A DNA stretch of 64,000 bases from Nitrosomonas aestuarii. GTDB taxonomy: Bacteria; Pseudomonadota; Gammaproteobacteria; Burkholderiales; Nitrosomonadaceae. The stretch lies in NCBI RefSeq assembly GCF_003046585.1, contig NZ_QAAE01000007.1, positions 124,001 through 188,000 of the forward strand, written 5' to 3'. The position numbers were made by a program, and so were the translations under genes. Position 1 is the first letter of the stretch; every line of letters begins with the position of its first letter. Positions 29,001-40,000 of this stretch are shown piece by piece. The notes under the pieces are model-generated. The model was given only the letters and a program-made list of their open reading frames with translations, ran no database searches and was not told where the DNA came from.

Positions 29001-32000
29001 CGTCAAGAAAAGCGAAGCCATTACCTATGGCTATGAGCGTGATAACGAGGATCCGCGCATAGCGCATACTCTGAATATCAAACTGGATGAATACGGCAAT
29101 ATTCTGGAATCCGCCTCGGTGGTTTATCCAAGGGTAAAAACCGAGACTGCCTTGCCACCTGAAACACAAGCTGCGCAAAATCAGACGCTGATTACGTATA
29201 CGCACAATCGTTACACGAACGATATTCATACCGGTGATGCTTACCGGTTAAGAATGCCTGCGGAAACCGTTACCTATGAATTAAAGGGAGTGGCAAAAAC
29301 CAAGTCGCTGTACTCAGTAAGTGACTTTAAAAACATTTTGACCTCAGCTGTTGAGGTGGAATATCACCAGATTGATGTCAATCCGGTATCTGGAACGCCA
29401 CAAAAACGTTTAATCGAGCATATTTGCACACTTTATCGTAGTAACAATTTAACCACACCATTAGCGCTGCACCAGCTTGAGTCGCTGGCATTGCCGTTTG
29501 AGAACTACCAACTGGCCTGCACCCAAAATCTTTTGACTGATATTTATTCGAATAAGGTGGATTCAGCGCTAATGCTTGAAGGGAAATTTACGCAGTTTGC
29601 CGGCGACGGCGACTGGTGGATTCGTTCAGGCACCACGCAATATGTCGAAGCCGCAGAAAATGCTGTCGATGCGCAAAATCGTTTCTATGTGCCTGTTTCG
29701 TATACTGAACCCTATGGTGCGAAAACTCGGGTCAGATATTACAGCGATTATTTTCTTTTCATTGAAGAAACCGAGGATGCCTTAGGTAACAGACAAAAGG
29801 CAGCGCAGTATAACTTCCGTACTTTAGCGCCCACAAGAATGCAAGATCCCAACCATAATTTCTCGGAAGTAATGGTCGATGAACTTGGTTTCGTCAAAGC
29901 GTTTGCTTTATTCGGCAAGGGAAATGAGGCCGATGATCTCAATGGCTTGAGTGAATTTGTAACAGATGCGGAAAATAATCTGGTTGATGATTTTATTCAG
30001 GCCACAACTTCCGATAGGCTGGTGACACATGGCAAAAGCCTGTTGCAACACGCTACAGCACGGTTTGTTTATGACCTGCACGCCTATCAACATTCTGGGA
30101 AACCCGCCGTTGTCGCCTCAATTCTGCGGGAAGCGCATTTTCAGAAAAACAGTGATTCGCCCATTCAGCTGAGTTTCGAATATTCCAATGGCCTCGGTCA
30201 GGTCGTAATGAAAAAGGTGCAAGCTGAGCCAGGTGTGGCCAGGCAAGCCATTGTAAATCCGGATAATAGCTACACCATAACCGATATCGACACGGCTGCG
30301 CTAAATCCTGAACAACTGCGCTGGATCGGTAATGGCAGAATTATCCTGAACAATAAAGGCAACGCCGTCAAGCAATACGAGCCGTATTTTTCTGTCACAC
30401 ACCAATATGAGGACCTTAAGGAACTGGTCGAATCCGGGGTGACACCGATTATGTATTACGATGCCTTGGGACGGTTGATTAGAACCGACCTGCCCGACGG
30501 CACGCTTTCACGAACTGAATTCGATAGCTGGAAACAAGTGGTTTATGATCCCAACGACACTGTTCTGGAATCGGATTGGTATCAAAAGCGAACCAACCAT
30601 CTGATCGATACTGAATTGCTTGTGGCAGGCAAAGATCCTGACAAAGAGAAATTCGCTGCCGATCAAGCAGCCAAACACGCCAATACGCCTACAGTGCTGC
30701 ATTTCGACACACTGGGCAGGCCTATTCTGTCGATCGATCATAATCGAAGCGTGACAAACGGCGCGGATGAGTTTTATCACACCCAAGTCGCTCTCGATCT
30801 TGAAGGAAATTTACGGAAAGTGACCGATGCCCGTGGCAATGTCGTAATGCAGTACAAATACGACCTGCTCGGTAACAAGGTTTATCAGCGCAGCATGGAT
30901 GCCGGTCAGCGCTGGCTATTGATCAATATTCTCGGTAACCCGTTACGTACCTGGGACGAACGCAACCACGAATTTCAATATTTTTACGATGTCTTGCACC
31001 GTGCCACGCACAGCAAAGTCATCGGGGGCGATGGCAGCGCACTGCTGGATCATATTTTCGACCGGATTTTATACGGTGAAGCTGAAACTGACCCCGAACT
31101 GAAAAATCTCCGAGGCCAGATCGTTAAACACTACGACACCGGCGGCGTGATTGAAACACCGGAATATGATTTCAAAAGCCAGCCGAAATTCACTACCCGC
31201 AGGCTCTTTAAGGATTACAAAAACGTAGCCAACTGGCTGGAGGCCAATTTAGCTATCGACCTGGAAACGGAGCGCTTTACCTTCACCACCGAAACCGATG
31301 CACTGGGGCGTATTACCAGCCAAACCGCGCCGGATGGCAGTCTCATTATCCCTTTCTACAATGAAGCGGGTTTATTGAATGCTGAAACTGTAAAACATAC
31401 TCATCTGGCAACAGCTACGGACTACATCAAAGACATCAATTACAACGAAAAAGGCCAGCGCAATAAGATTATCTATGGCAATGATGTCATGACCCAATTT
31501 TATTACGACAAAGAGACTTTCCGCCTCATTCGTCTGGAAACCAGGCGGCAGAACAGCGATCCGTTGCAGGATTGGCGTTACAACTTTGATGCTGTGGGCA
31601 ATATCACGCATATCGAGGACAAAAACAGTCCTGTAGTCTTTTTTGATAACCAGAAAATTACCAGCGTTGCACAGTATACGTACGATGCGCTATACCGCCT
31701 GACAGCAGCGAGCGGCCGGCAAAACAATCAGCCTTTATCGTTTGACAGTAAGGATAACTGGAATGATGCTGCGTATATCCAGCAGTTAAATCCTGGCGAC
31801 CCGATGGCGATGCGCAATTACACGCAGTCGTATCAATACGATGCGGTCGGCAATATTCTGCAAATGCGCCATCAGGCATCCGGTAATGCCTGGGTGCGCA
31901 ATTACAATTATCAGGCGGCTAACAACCGATTGATGAGTACGCAAATCGGCGTGAATACCTACACTTATCCGCATCATGCGCAACATGGCTTCATGACGGC

Positions 32001-33693
32001 CATGCCGCACCTGGAAGACATTGGCTGGAATTTTAAAGAAGAGCTGATAAAGACCATCCGTCAGCGCCGCACCGATGGCGGCACGCCGGAAACCACTTAT
32101 TACCAGTACGACGGCCAGGGCCAACGCATCCGCAAAATTACCGAGAATGCCGCAAATGCGGGTGCGGAACCGACAAAAAAAAACGAGCGGATTTATATCG
32201 CTGGTTATGAATTGTATAAGCAGCATAGCGGTACCGATGCCGGGTTGGAACGCACCAGTCTGAGCCTGATGGATCAACAACACCGCTTTGTGATGATTGA
32301 TGTCGAAACCAAACCCCGAGTGATTGTAGGCATACCAGCAGGGCGCACCAGTCCTGAACAAACGGTGCGCTATCAGTTACATAATCATCTCGGTTCGGCG
32401 GCACTGGAACTGAATGAGTCGGCTCAGGTGATTAGTTACGAAGAATACCATCCCTATGGCACGACGGCGTTTCAGGCGAAGAATGCCGGGATTAAGGCGG
32501 CGGCCAAGCGTTATCGTTATACGGGTATGGAACGGGATGAGGAAAGCGGACTGGAATATCACTCGGCGAGGTATTATTTGCCTTGGCTGGGAAGGTGGGG
32601 GAGTGGTGATCCAATTGGGATTAAAGATGGGGTGAATATATACATCTATGCTAAAGGGAATCCTTTACTATTTAAAGACGAAAAGGGAACCGAGACGACA
32701 CCTCCGCCACCTCAAATACATCTAATTGAGCAGTTTACCCTTCAAACCAGGGCAACACGGACTTCTTTCTCCCAGGAAGCTAATATCCGGCTTTATGTCA
32801 GGAATATCGCATTAATGTGGGGCGAAAATCCCAGTGATTATCAAGCGGGACATCATCCTGCTACGCCTCAATGGAGTACGCCCCCTGGCGGAGTGCAGTG
32901 GCTTGGTCCACAGCACCGGTTGGCAAACCTGGCGCAATCAGCGCAGGAGGCGGCTGACCGGAGAGCAGCAACAGCAATACCCGGTGCATACTTCCGGACT
33001 GATAGGACTCACACAGGAGCGCCAATACCTAACCCACCGCCTACCGTGCTTTCGCCCGATTTAAGAAGCATTATTACCTGGACACCCTCTCCCAGTACTC
33101 CTGCACCAGCTATTTCACTTTCTACAACGAGCCCTGGGACTACATCGCGTCTTGGTGTTGGCTCTGCCCCCCCGGCTTCAACGCCAACTCCTTCAACTCC
33201 GAGGGTGCAATTATCTTTTGATTTTGATAGCCCAACAAGTACGCCTGCTCCAAGATCTTCACCTACTGTTTCAAGAGGCCCGGGCGCCGGTACCGCTGTT
33301 GGCACAATGCTGATACCCGGAGCAGCTGAAGCAGTTGTTACAACTGAAGCTTTAGTGCCATTGGCAGCACAGGCAGGTTTGCCAAGATTGATGGCCGCTG
33401 CAGCTTCAGGAGCAAGAGCTCCCGGACCAGGATTGGTTGGCGGTGCAGTAGGCGCTCCAGCAGGAGTAGTTGCAGAAAGCGTTGCAAGAGACGCCGGAAT
33501 GAGTGAAGCAGCTTCAACAGGAATTGGAGCAGGCACTGCTGTAGTTACTGGTGCTGGTGTCGCAATGGGAGTGGCCGCTGTAGGCGCAGTGATTGTTTCT
33601 GCACCCGTTACTGTGCCTCTTTTAGCTGGGGCTGCTATCGTTGGCGGACTTACAGCAGGTTTTGGGTACCTGATGTCTCGCGCGATGCGATGA
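26065..33693 (+). CDS. Tc (ABC) toxin TcB-TcC fusion protein with novel C-terminal toxin domain
   Basis: A 2542-residue fusion. The TcB part has an SpvB-like N-terminus (GKFSVNAVNG-like, SIPLPVSPARGTSPALNLSY) and FG-GAP/VCBS propeller repeats about 480-690 (LDLNGDGRPDILI, LADMSGDGLTDIVRI, LADIDGSGTTDIIYL). The TcdB middle domain follows at about 720-860 (HVIE-type region, EREFRGFGMV). The TcC part has RHS/YD repeats from about 1460 (YYDALGRLIRTDLPDGT) to the RHS core end near 2180 (RYRYTGMERDEESGLEYHSA, then RYY). TcB and TcC build a hollow cocoon whose C-terminal toxin is cut off inside. After about residue 2207 the sequence becomes unique: a segment with QAGHHP near 2260, a Pro/Ser/Thr-rich linker at about 2310-2410, and a Gly/Ala-rich hydrophobic tail to 2542. 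I do not recognise this toxin domain. Confidence 0.9.
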   Translation: MTTEPKKKDSSPGILKTDGGKTESNAIEIPSIALPKGGGAIKGIDEKFSVNAVNGTASFSIPLPVSPARGTSPALNLSYGSGSGNGVFGLGWSISLPSIKRKTDKKLPQYFDHIDSDVYLFSEAEDLVPEFKKESDGSFSKDAVQNYIIKETDSADGQFIIRFYRPRIEGLFARIERWQNKTNGLIKWRVITKENVTTLFGWSAGSVIVDPADSSKVYEWLPEFVFDDKGNCAHYLYRKEDEKGFSDKALHHNNRLKNGKITYTNLYLEKVLYGNKTPYKKFNDSYPAESDYMFQTVFDYGEYDNNAPYSKIADWQFRADAFSDYKSGFEIRTSRLCNRVLLFHFFSELPGGSALVKSLNFAYDTSRQQGFTFLKSITSFGYIKKPDGSYSHKSLPATEFKYQQHAWNNEIKSLPLEDLMHAPAGLDESDYQFTDLFNEGLSGILSEQGNGWFYKHNLGNGKFEPAKLVTPKPSFAGLGSQLQLMDLDADGGKQLVSLNQEPRGYFELNDEEDWESFRTFENLPNINFNDSNTRILDLNGDGRPDILITEDQVFTWYESRGRKGYESALRTEKPIDEEAGSHIVFADSRQTIFLADMSGDGLTDIVRIRNGEVCYWPNQGYGKFGQKIAMDHAPVFDAPDAFNSAYLRLADIDGSGTTDIIYLGRNKLSCWMNLSGNSFAATPFEIDSFPDIHNQAKITVTDLLGNGVACIVWSSRLTKNARSPLQYIDLMSSKKPHIMVFYKTNLGKEVSLEYTPSTRFYIDDKLAGKPWITQLHFPVHCISRTETRDNISGYRFVSSYTYHHGYYDQAEREFRGFGMVAQTDSEHFDHWIKADATNIADKTLHQEPVVTKSWFHTGAFISTEKILNQFASDYWHEEMRRQGFTVSNLETPLNDARLIVAPGLDSSILDHLNFDEWREALRACKSMGLRAEVFAKDAIKSGNTEAAKKKALTPYSVATHNCVIELLQPKGQNQHAIFIVKKSEAITYGYERDNEDPRIAHTLNIKLDEYGNILESASVVYPRVKTETALPPETQAAQNQTLITYTHNRYTNDIHTGDAYRLRMPAETVTYELKGVAKTKSLYSVSDFKNILTSAVEVEYHQIDVNPVSGTPQKRLIEHICTLYRSNNLTTPLALHQLESLALPFENYQLACTQNLLTDIYSNKVDSALMLEGKFTQFAGDGDWWIRSGTTQYVEAAENAVDAQNRFYVPVSYTEPYGAKTRVRYYSDYFLFIEETEDALGNRQKAAQYNFRTLAPTRMQDPNHNFSEVMVDELGFVKAFALFGKGNEADDLNGLSEFVTDAENNLVDDFIQATTSDRLVTHGKSLLQHATARFVYDLHAYQHSGKPAVVASILREAHFQKNSDSPIQLSFEYSNGLGQVVMKKVQAEPGVARQAIVNPDNSYTITDIDTAALNPEQLRWIGNGRIILNNKGNAVKQYEPYFSVTHQYEDLKELVESGVTPIMYYDALGRLIRTDLPDGTLSRTEFDSWKQVVYDPNDTVLESDWYQKRTNHLIDTELLVAGKDPDKEKFAADQAAKHANTPTVLHFDTLGRPILSIDHNRSVTNGADEFYHTQVALDLEGNLRKVTDARGNVVMQYKYDLLGNKVYQRSMDAGQRWLLINILGNPLRTWDERNHEFQYFYDVLHRATHSKVIGGDGSALLDHIFDRILYGEAETDPELKNLRGQIVKHYDTGGVIETPEYDFKSQPKFTTRRLFKDYKNVANWLEANLAIDLETERFTFTTETDALGRITSQTAPDGSLIIPFYNEAGLLNAETVKHTHLATATDYIKDINYNEKGQRNKIIYGNDVMTQFYYDKETFRLIRLETRRQNSDPLQDWRYNFDAVGNITHIEDKNSPVVFFDNQKITSVAQYTYDALYRLTAASGRQNNQPLSFDSKDNWNDAAYIQQLNPGDPMAMRNYTQSYQYDAVGNILQMRHQASGNAWVRNYNYQAANNRLMSTQIGVNTYTYPHHAQHGFMTAMPHLEDIGWNFKEELIKTIRQRRTDGGTPETTYYQYDGQGQRIRKITENAANAGAEPTKKNERIYIAGYELYKQHSGTDAGLERTSLSLMDQQHRFVMIDVETKPRVIVGIPAGRTSPEQTVRYQLHNHLGSAALELNESAQVISYEEYHPYGTTAFQAKNAGIKAAAKRYRYTGMERDEESGLEYHSARYYLPWLGRWGSGDPIGIKDGVNIYIYAKGNPLLFKDEKGTETTPPPPQIHLIEQFTLQTRATRTSFSQEANIRLYVRNIALMWGENPSDYQAGHHPATPQWSTPPGGVQWLGPQHRLANLAQSAQEAADRRAATAIPGAYFRTDRTHTGAPIPNPPPTVLSPDLRSIITWTPSPSTPAPAISLSTTSPGTTSRLGVGSAPPASTPTPSTPRVQLSFDFDSPTSTPAPRSSPTVSRGPGAGTAVGTMLIPGAAEAVVTTEALVPLAAQAGLPRLMAAAASGARAPGPGLVGGAVGAPAGVVAESVARDAGMSEAASTGIGAGTAVVTGAGVAMGVAAVGAVIVSAPVTVPLLAGAAIVGGLTAGFGYLMSRAMR

Positions 33694-33746
33694 GATTGTT
33701 GTGAAGATGAAGTCCGTAAGAAGGAACCGCCGGGCGCGATTCACCG

Positions 33747-33926
33747 TTTCATTTCGATGCCTGGGCGGTGCTTCCGGATTACATGCACATGGTTTGGACA
33801 TTGCCGTCAGGCGATGATGATTTTTCCAACCGTTGGAAAGCTATCAAAATACGTTTTGTGCAGAAACGGCCGTGTACCGGACGACGTTCGAATGTAAGCG
33901 TCGCCAAAGGAGGACGTGGCGTGTGA
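33747..33926 (+). pseudogene. RAYT transposase internal fragment between the Tc genes
   Basis: The frame from 33747 reads FHFDAWAVLPDYMHMVWTLP, then SGDDDFSNRWKAIKIRFVQK, and ends SVAKGGRGV-stop. The His-hydrophobe-His (HMH) part of a RAYT catalytic motif is kept, but the N- and C-terminal parts are lost. It is a third, different RAYT relic in the window. The remaining bases of the 33694-34015 gap carry only the TcA ribosome binding site. Confidence 0.65.
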
Positions 33927-34003
33927 CAATGGCTGAACGAGAATAGGCAAGTGGAAAAATTGTTTTATTGAATTTTAATTTGAAATAAAAACCTTCCCCT
34001 GTT

Positions 34004-34010
34004 AAGGAGG
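34004..34010 (+). promoter_or_regulatory. Strong Shine-Dalgarno for tcA
   Basis: AAGGAGG ends five bases before the ATG at 34016 and fixes the start of the TcA gene. Confidence 0.8.
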
Positions 34011-34015
34011 ATACG

Positions 34016-37000
34016 ATGGTAACTTTTAATCAAAAAATCAATTTCTTTAAATTTGACTTAAAAGCCGAGAAACAACAAAAAGCTTTTGAAGCAGTGTTCA
34101 ATGAAAATAACGGCAATTGGGCCGCCATCAAATCCCAGCTTTCCGGGAAGGAAGGTTTCACTGATGCGGTGATCCAGAATCTGGAATTTACCCATCAGTT
34201 GGCCGACTGGAGCCATAACAACGCCAGGCTGGTTTCTGTCTTTCAGAAAGACAGCCAAATCAATTCAATGCGTGACCTTGCATTGAATCTGAACAAAACC
34301 GCACTCGTCGAAAAAATAAAAGTGGCTGCGCCGGGGGAGTCCGAGGAAGGTAGACGAACTTTTGCACTGAACCTGCATCGCGAGTTGTTTCATCTTGAAC
34401 CAACAGCCATGTTGGTGAATATGATCAAAGACCCCGAAATCCCGATATTAAATGATGCGGTGGGCGCCAATGTTGCATCGGTTTTGGTCAAGCAACCCGA
34501 TTTCAATATCAGGACTACTTCCATTTATGAGCTCTTTAAAAATGAAGCAGTCTGGAAAGGCATTCCGGTGGAATCGCAGGAAGCAGTTAAAATGCAATTC
34601 AAAAACCTGCAACGTATTGCGGCCGTCAGCCCGCTAGCAGATGCAGTACCAGTTCTTTTTAATGCCAACTTGCAATCGGCAATGCGTATTGCTGCCTTAC
34701 CCAAAGCACAGTTCATCGCGGCGCTCGACGAGAGTGACCTGGACGAAAATACGCTGTTGCAGATCCATGACAATGCCCAGCAAGCGCAAGTACGCAATGA
34801 ACATTTCCTGATGTCTATTAGAGAAGCGGCTCAGCCTACAGGCGTGGCAATGATCGATAAGAGTCTGGGCTTGACGGAACACGCAGCAGCTAAAAACCTG
34901 AGGCCAGTCGGCGCAGCAGTGGTTGAAACACAGTCAGTTGCAGATCAACTCAATGAAAATATTCTCAAACACAATCTCTCGTGGGACCTGCTGTTCGGTG
35001 ATGCGGATTTTTGTGAGTGTGGCGAGTGCAATTCAGTCTATAGTGCAGCGGCTTATTATGTGGAACTGCTCAATTTTTTGCGCAATAACAACCTTGATCC
35101 TGATGCAGGCGGTTCGATAGCAATTAAATTCAATCCCAAGGATATTTCCGATACGCCTTTGGAAAAGCTTTTTGATCGCAGGCCAGACCTTGGTTGCCTA
35201 GAATTGACTTGTCAGAATACCAATACGCTGATCCCTTATGTCGATCTGGTGAACGAGGTGATGGAAAATTATGTCGCTTTTAAATACCTAAAACCCTTCA
35301 ATGTCAACGATGAAACCAGTGGCGAGTTACTCGCCGCCCCGCAGCATACCGAATATCAGGCCTACTGCATCCTGAAAAAAGAAGTCTATCCATTTACCCT
35401 GCCTTATCACCAACCCATCGATGCAGCACGAATTTATCTAAAATTCCTTGATACCAGCCGCCATGAATTGATCGATACTTTCCGAAAAAATAATGACGGA
35501 GAAGATGCCGGTCTGACCGACCTTAAGGATGAGGCCTTGAATCGGGCAGCGGATGCCGAATTCTTAGCGATAACCATGGAAGAGTACGTCATCTTGACCA
35601 AAGAATGCTTTGAAACCAAAGCATTGATGGATAGACTGAAAAACAGGAACCATACCGATGGTGAATACAAATCATTGATTGGCGTTAAGCCGGTTAACGA
35701 GTATTACGGTTATGATGACGAAGCTACGATGCTGGGTGAGGAAGGACTGACGCTCATTAAGAAAACGTTTCTGCGGCGCACCGGCATTGATTACTTCAAT
35801 TTAGTCGATTTGTTAAAAACCCAGACCATCAATCCCTGTCTGCCTAAGGGCAGATCAAAAGTGATCATGGAGAGCCTGCGTTTCAGCTACCGGTTTTTGC
35901 AGAATTACGCCAGGATTCATGGTATCGATAAAATGGCAGAAGATCTGGTGAAAATGGAAAAATTCGCCGATTGGGTGCCATTAATCAAAGAACAGATTGA
36001 ACTGCTGACCAACAAAAAGGTGTTGAGTTGCCCGGAATCCCGTTCGTGTGAAACCGGGATTTGCGATAAGGACATTATCTGCTGGGTGAAATACCAATTC
36101 GAAAAAATCGGCAAAATGATCGTGATTGAGAGCGGAAAAGGGTGTGTTGATGGGCGAATCCTGAGTGGTAATAATCCACCTTCAATGCTGAATGTCACTT
36201 CCAGTATTGCAGCATTGTATAAGGTTGAGGACTGTAAAATCTCTTATGAATTCCGTGATCGAGTTGTAGAACTGGGAAGTATTGACAAGAAAACTGGAAA
36301 AATAACATTATTAAATAATAATCCAGAAGAAATAAATCCAGATAATTTTAAAAATTTATCATTCATTGGCGAAAAAGGTGAGAGAGGAATCTTCCTGGTC
36401 ATTGAAAATGAAGTTTATCTGACCTTTACCGAACAAAAAGATAATTGCAATTTAGATACTGCATTATTGCAACATTTAGATGGCACTGCGCTGACAGTTG
36501 AGGAATACGACCGGATTCATCGTTTTATTCGTTTATGGCGCAAGCTGGGCTGGACGATTGACGAAATTGACAAAGCGGTTGTCGGATTGAGTGTTGCCAG
36601 AAATCAGGAAAGTGGCGGTTTGAGTCACTCGGACGAGAGCATCTGCGATGATGGTAGCGATGAATGTGGCGATGTTGACGGTGATTGTGGCGATTACGAA
36701 GAGGAAGCCTGCGCTCAAGTTTTTGATATTACCCCTGAACTTATCCATCAGTTAGCAGCCGTCAGAAAACTGCTCGATAAAACCGGTCTTGAGCTCATCA
36801 AATTGCTGAGTTTCTGGGCAGCAATCAGTACTTCCGGAGAGAAATCCCTTTATCAACGCTTATTCCTGACGCACAACGTCTTGGGGATCGACAAAATTTT
36901 CAGAGCGGATAGTAGCGGTAATTATTTATCGGGGGATGCCAAACTGTCCGAACACGTTCCAGTGGTGATGGCGGCGCTCAATTATTCCGCCGATGACATT

Positions 37001-40000
37001 CAGTTAGTCAAAGAAGCAACTGCGATGGAAGATAAGCTTACCCTTGATAACTTATCCCTGCTTTACCGCTACCGGTTATTAGCCAAAATACTCGGATTAA
37101 GAATTCCTGCCTTTGTCGGGGTTTCGCCATTGTTCGGCAATATCTTTGCAAATGCCCATGCGACGCTGGCATTCATGAAGCGCTGGGGCAAAATGGAAGA
37201 TGCCGGATTCAGTCATCAGCAATTGAATTACATCATAAGAAATGTAGATGATAAAAGGAAACCGTTTGCGCCCACTCAAAAGGAAATTCTACAACTCAGC
37301 AAAACGCTGTACGATGGCTTGAATGCGATTGATGAAGCGCACAAGGATTTGACAGCCGATCCAGCGATTACCGATGCAGCGTTGAAAAAAATCAATATTC
37401 AGGAACAGGGTACGAGTACTTTAGTGCGTGCAAAAGCCAGTTTATTGTTTGATGCCGGTATTGTTGAGAAAATTTTAGCCTATTTGGAAGGCAGCAATGT
37501 ATTTATAACTAATGCGCCAAAAAATCTTGATTTCACTTTGCCGGATACCCAAACACTTAAAGCAAAACTAAAATATGACAAAACGCAAGGCACGATCCAG
37601 ATCACCGGTATTTTAACCGACAGTGAAGCGGCAAATTATCAAACGATTAGCAATGACCCATTGTGGGTCAAGGCGCTTGAGCGCATTCAGAAACAACAGG
37701 ATAAACTGTTTAAGGAATTGCTAATCGGCATTTTTAAAGACGAAAAAACCAAAACGAGTGCCGAAAAAGCGTCACTCATAGCGATTATCAAATCAGGAGA
37801 CATTACTGTTGCACTCGACCAAATCCCTGAAGGTGAGGCAGACTCAAATACGGCACCGCAAAAACGCGTAGCATTCCTGGATATTTTCTTACCTTATTTG
37901 CGCCAACAATTAACGTATCGTTTTGTAATTGATACACTGGCCAATTTTGCCGGAGTCGACAGTAAAATTACCGACGTACTGGTATCAGAAATACTCAAAC
38001 AGGGAACGCCCGTTGCGCCCGTTTATGACACCTTTGAAAAAATCAAGGATAGCAGCAAGCCTGCTGAAGCAAATTGGAGTGGATACCTGATTCCTGCAGC
38101 AGATGGCAGTTATACATTTATTGCCAGAGACAGCGATAATAAACCTGTTATCAGTATTGATGGGGTTAGTTTGGATTTTACCGTGCAGGAAGATCCAACC
38201 AATGAGTGGTGGAGTGCGATGCTGTCGCTCCAGGCCGGTAAATTATATAAATTGTCTACGACAGGTATCGAGCTTAGACATATTTTCTGGAAAACGCCTG
38301 CTTCTGCAATTACTGTCCTGCCATCATCTGCGTTGATACCTGATTTTGCTTCCAAACAATGCGAGCCGGCTTTGATAGCGTTGAAAAAAGCCGCCATGCT
38401 GGTTTCTGGTTTTGATTTAAGCGCGGATGAGCTTCGGTTCTTCGATAAAAACAAAATTGAATTTGAAAATCTGGATTTCAATGCACTGACACTTGAACAT
38501 TGGTTGCGCCTGGAGGCTTACGTCCGGCTGCGTAATTCGTTGCCGCAAGCCATACTGAACATGCTCGATTTCTGGAATTGGGTTTATGATGACGCATCCG
38601 ACCCTGCCGGGCTCAGCGAAAAGATTGCTGCATTGACGGCGTGGAAGAAAGATCGCATCGAAAAATTGATTGCCGAGGATCATTTTAATCTCGTTAAATT
38701 AGCAGATTATCGTAACGAAGAAAATCTGCTCAAACTGCAAAAAGCCTTGAACGTCGCTGACAAAATCGGCATGGATATTGACTCGCTGTTTGATTGGGCG
38801 ATACCGACCTCCAGATTCAAAAAATGCCGTGCAATAGCTGATGGCATCAAGAACAGCATCCGTGCCAAATATAATCAAACGGATTGGGAACAAGTCGTCA
38901 AACCTTTGAACGATGAACTGCGCAATCATCAACGCGATGCTTTGACTGCCTATCTGCTGCAGCAACCGGAGTTAATTGCCTGGAATGTCACCGATGCCGA
39001 TGGCCTGTTCGAATATTTCCTGATTGACGTGCAGATGGATGCCTGCATGGAAACCTCGCGCATCAAACAAGCCATTTCATCCGTTCAGCTCTTTGTACAG
39101 CGTTGCTTCCTGGGTTTGGAAGAAGAACATAATGGAATTCAGTCAGATGTTTTAGACAGGCCGCGTTGGAACTGGGTGCAGCATTATCGGGTATGGGAAG
39201 CCAATCGAAAAGTATTTTTGTATCCCGAAAACTGGATAGAAAGCAATTTACGCGATGATAAAAGCGCATTCTTCAAGGAGCTTGAGGGTGAGCTTTTGCA
39301 GAAAGACATCAATAAACAGAATGTCACCGATGCCCTGAAATCTTATCTGTATAAAGTTGATGACGTGGCCAATATGGAAGTTGTGGGTCTATACATTGAT
39401 GGTCAGAGAACAACAACGCCAGAAGGTAGAGTGAAGTGGAGCAACAGTGCAAAACTCCATGTATTTTCGCGTACTCGCAATGCGCCTTTTTTCTTTTATT
39501 ACCGTTATTTGGCACTGGATGAAATGAATTGGTATTCATGGGAAAAAATACAGGTGGATATCCCCAGTTACGACGAGGAAAACGCGTTCACACAGGAAAT
39601 AAAAGGAAATGGCTGCTACCTTGTTCCAGTCGTCTGGAATGGCCGTTTGCTGATCTTCTTTCCGCAAATAATGAAGAAAACCAAACCTTCAAATGATGGC
39701 AGTAAAAAAATAAAAGACGTGGCTGAGGATAGCGTTAACACCTCCAAACCCGTGGAATATTATGAAATAAAAATGGGGTGGAGTGAGTATCGCAATGGAA
39801 AATGGACGCAGAAACAAATAAGCAGGAGTGCTGTTTTATCGGACCCAAGAGATGCTGCTAATGATATCCAGTATTTCAAATTTGTTCCCATTATCTATGA
39901 AGAAAAAGTGCTGATTGAAGTTGATGATAATCTGGATAGTGATGGCGGATTTAAAGGCGCATTTGAATTTAACGGCAATACGCTACGAACTGGCACTGCG

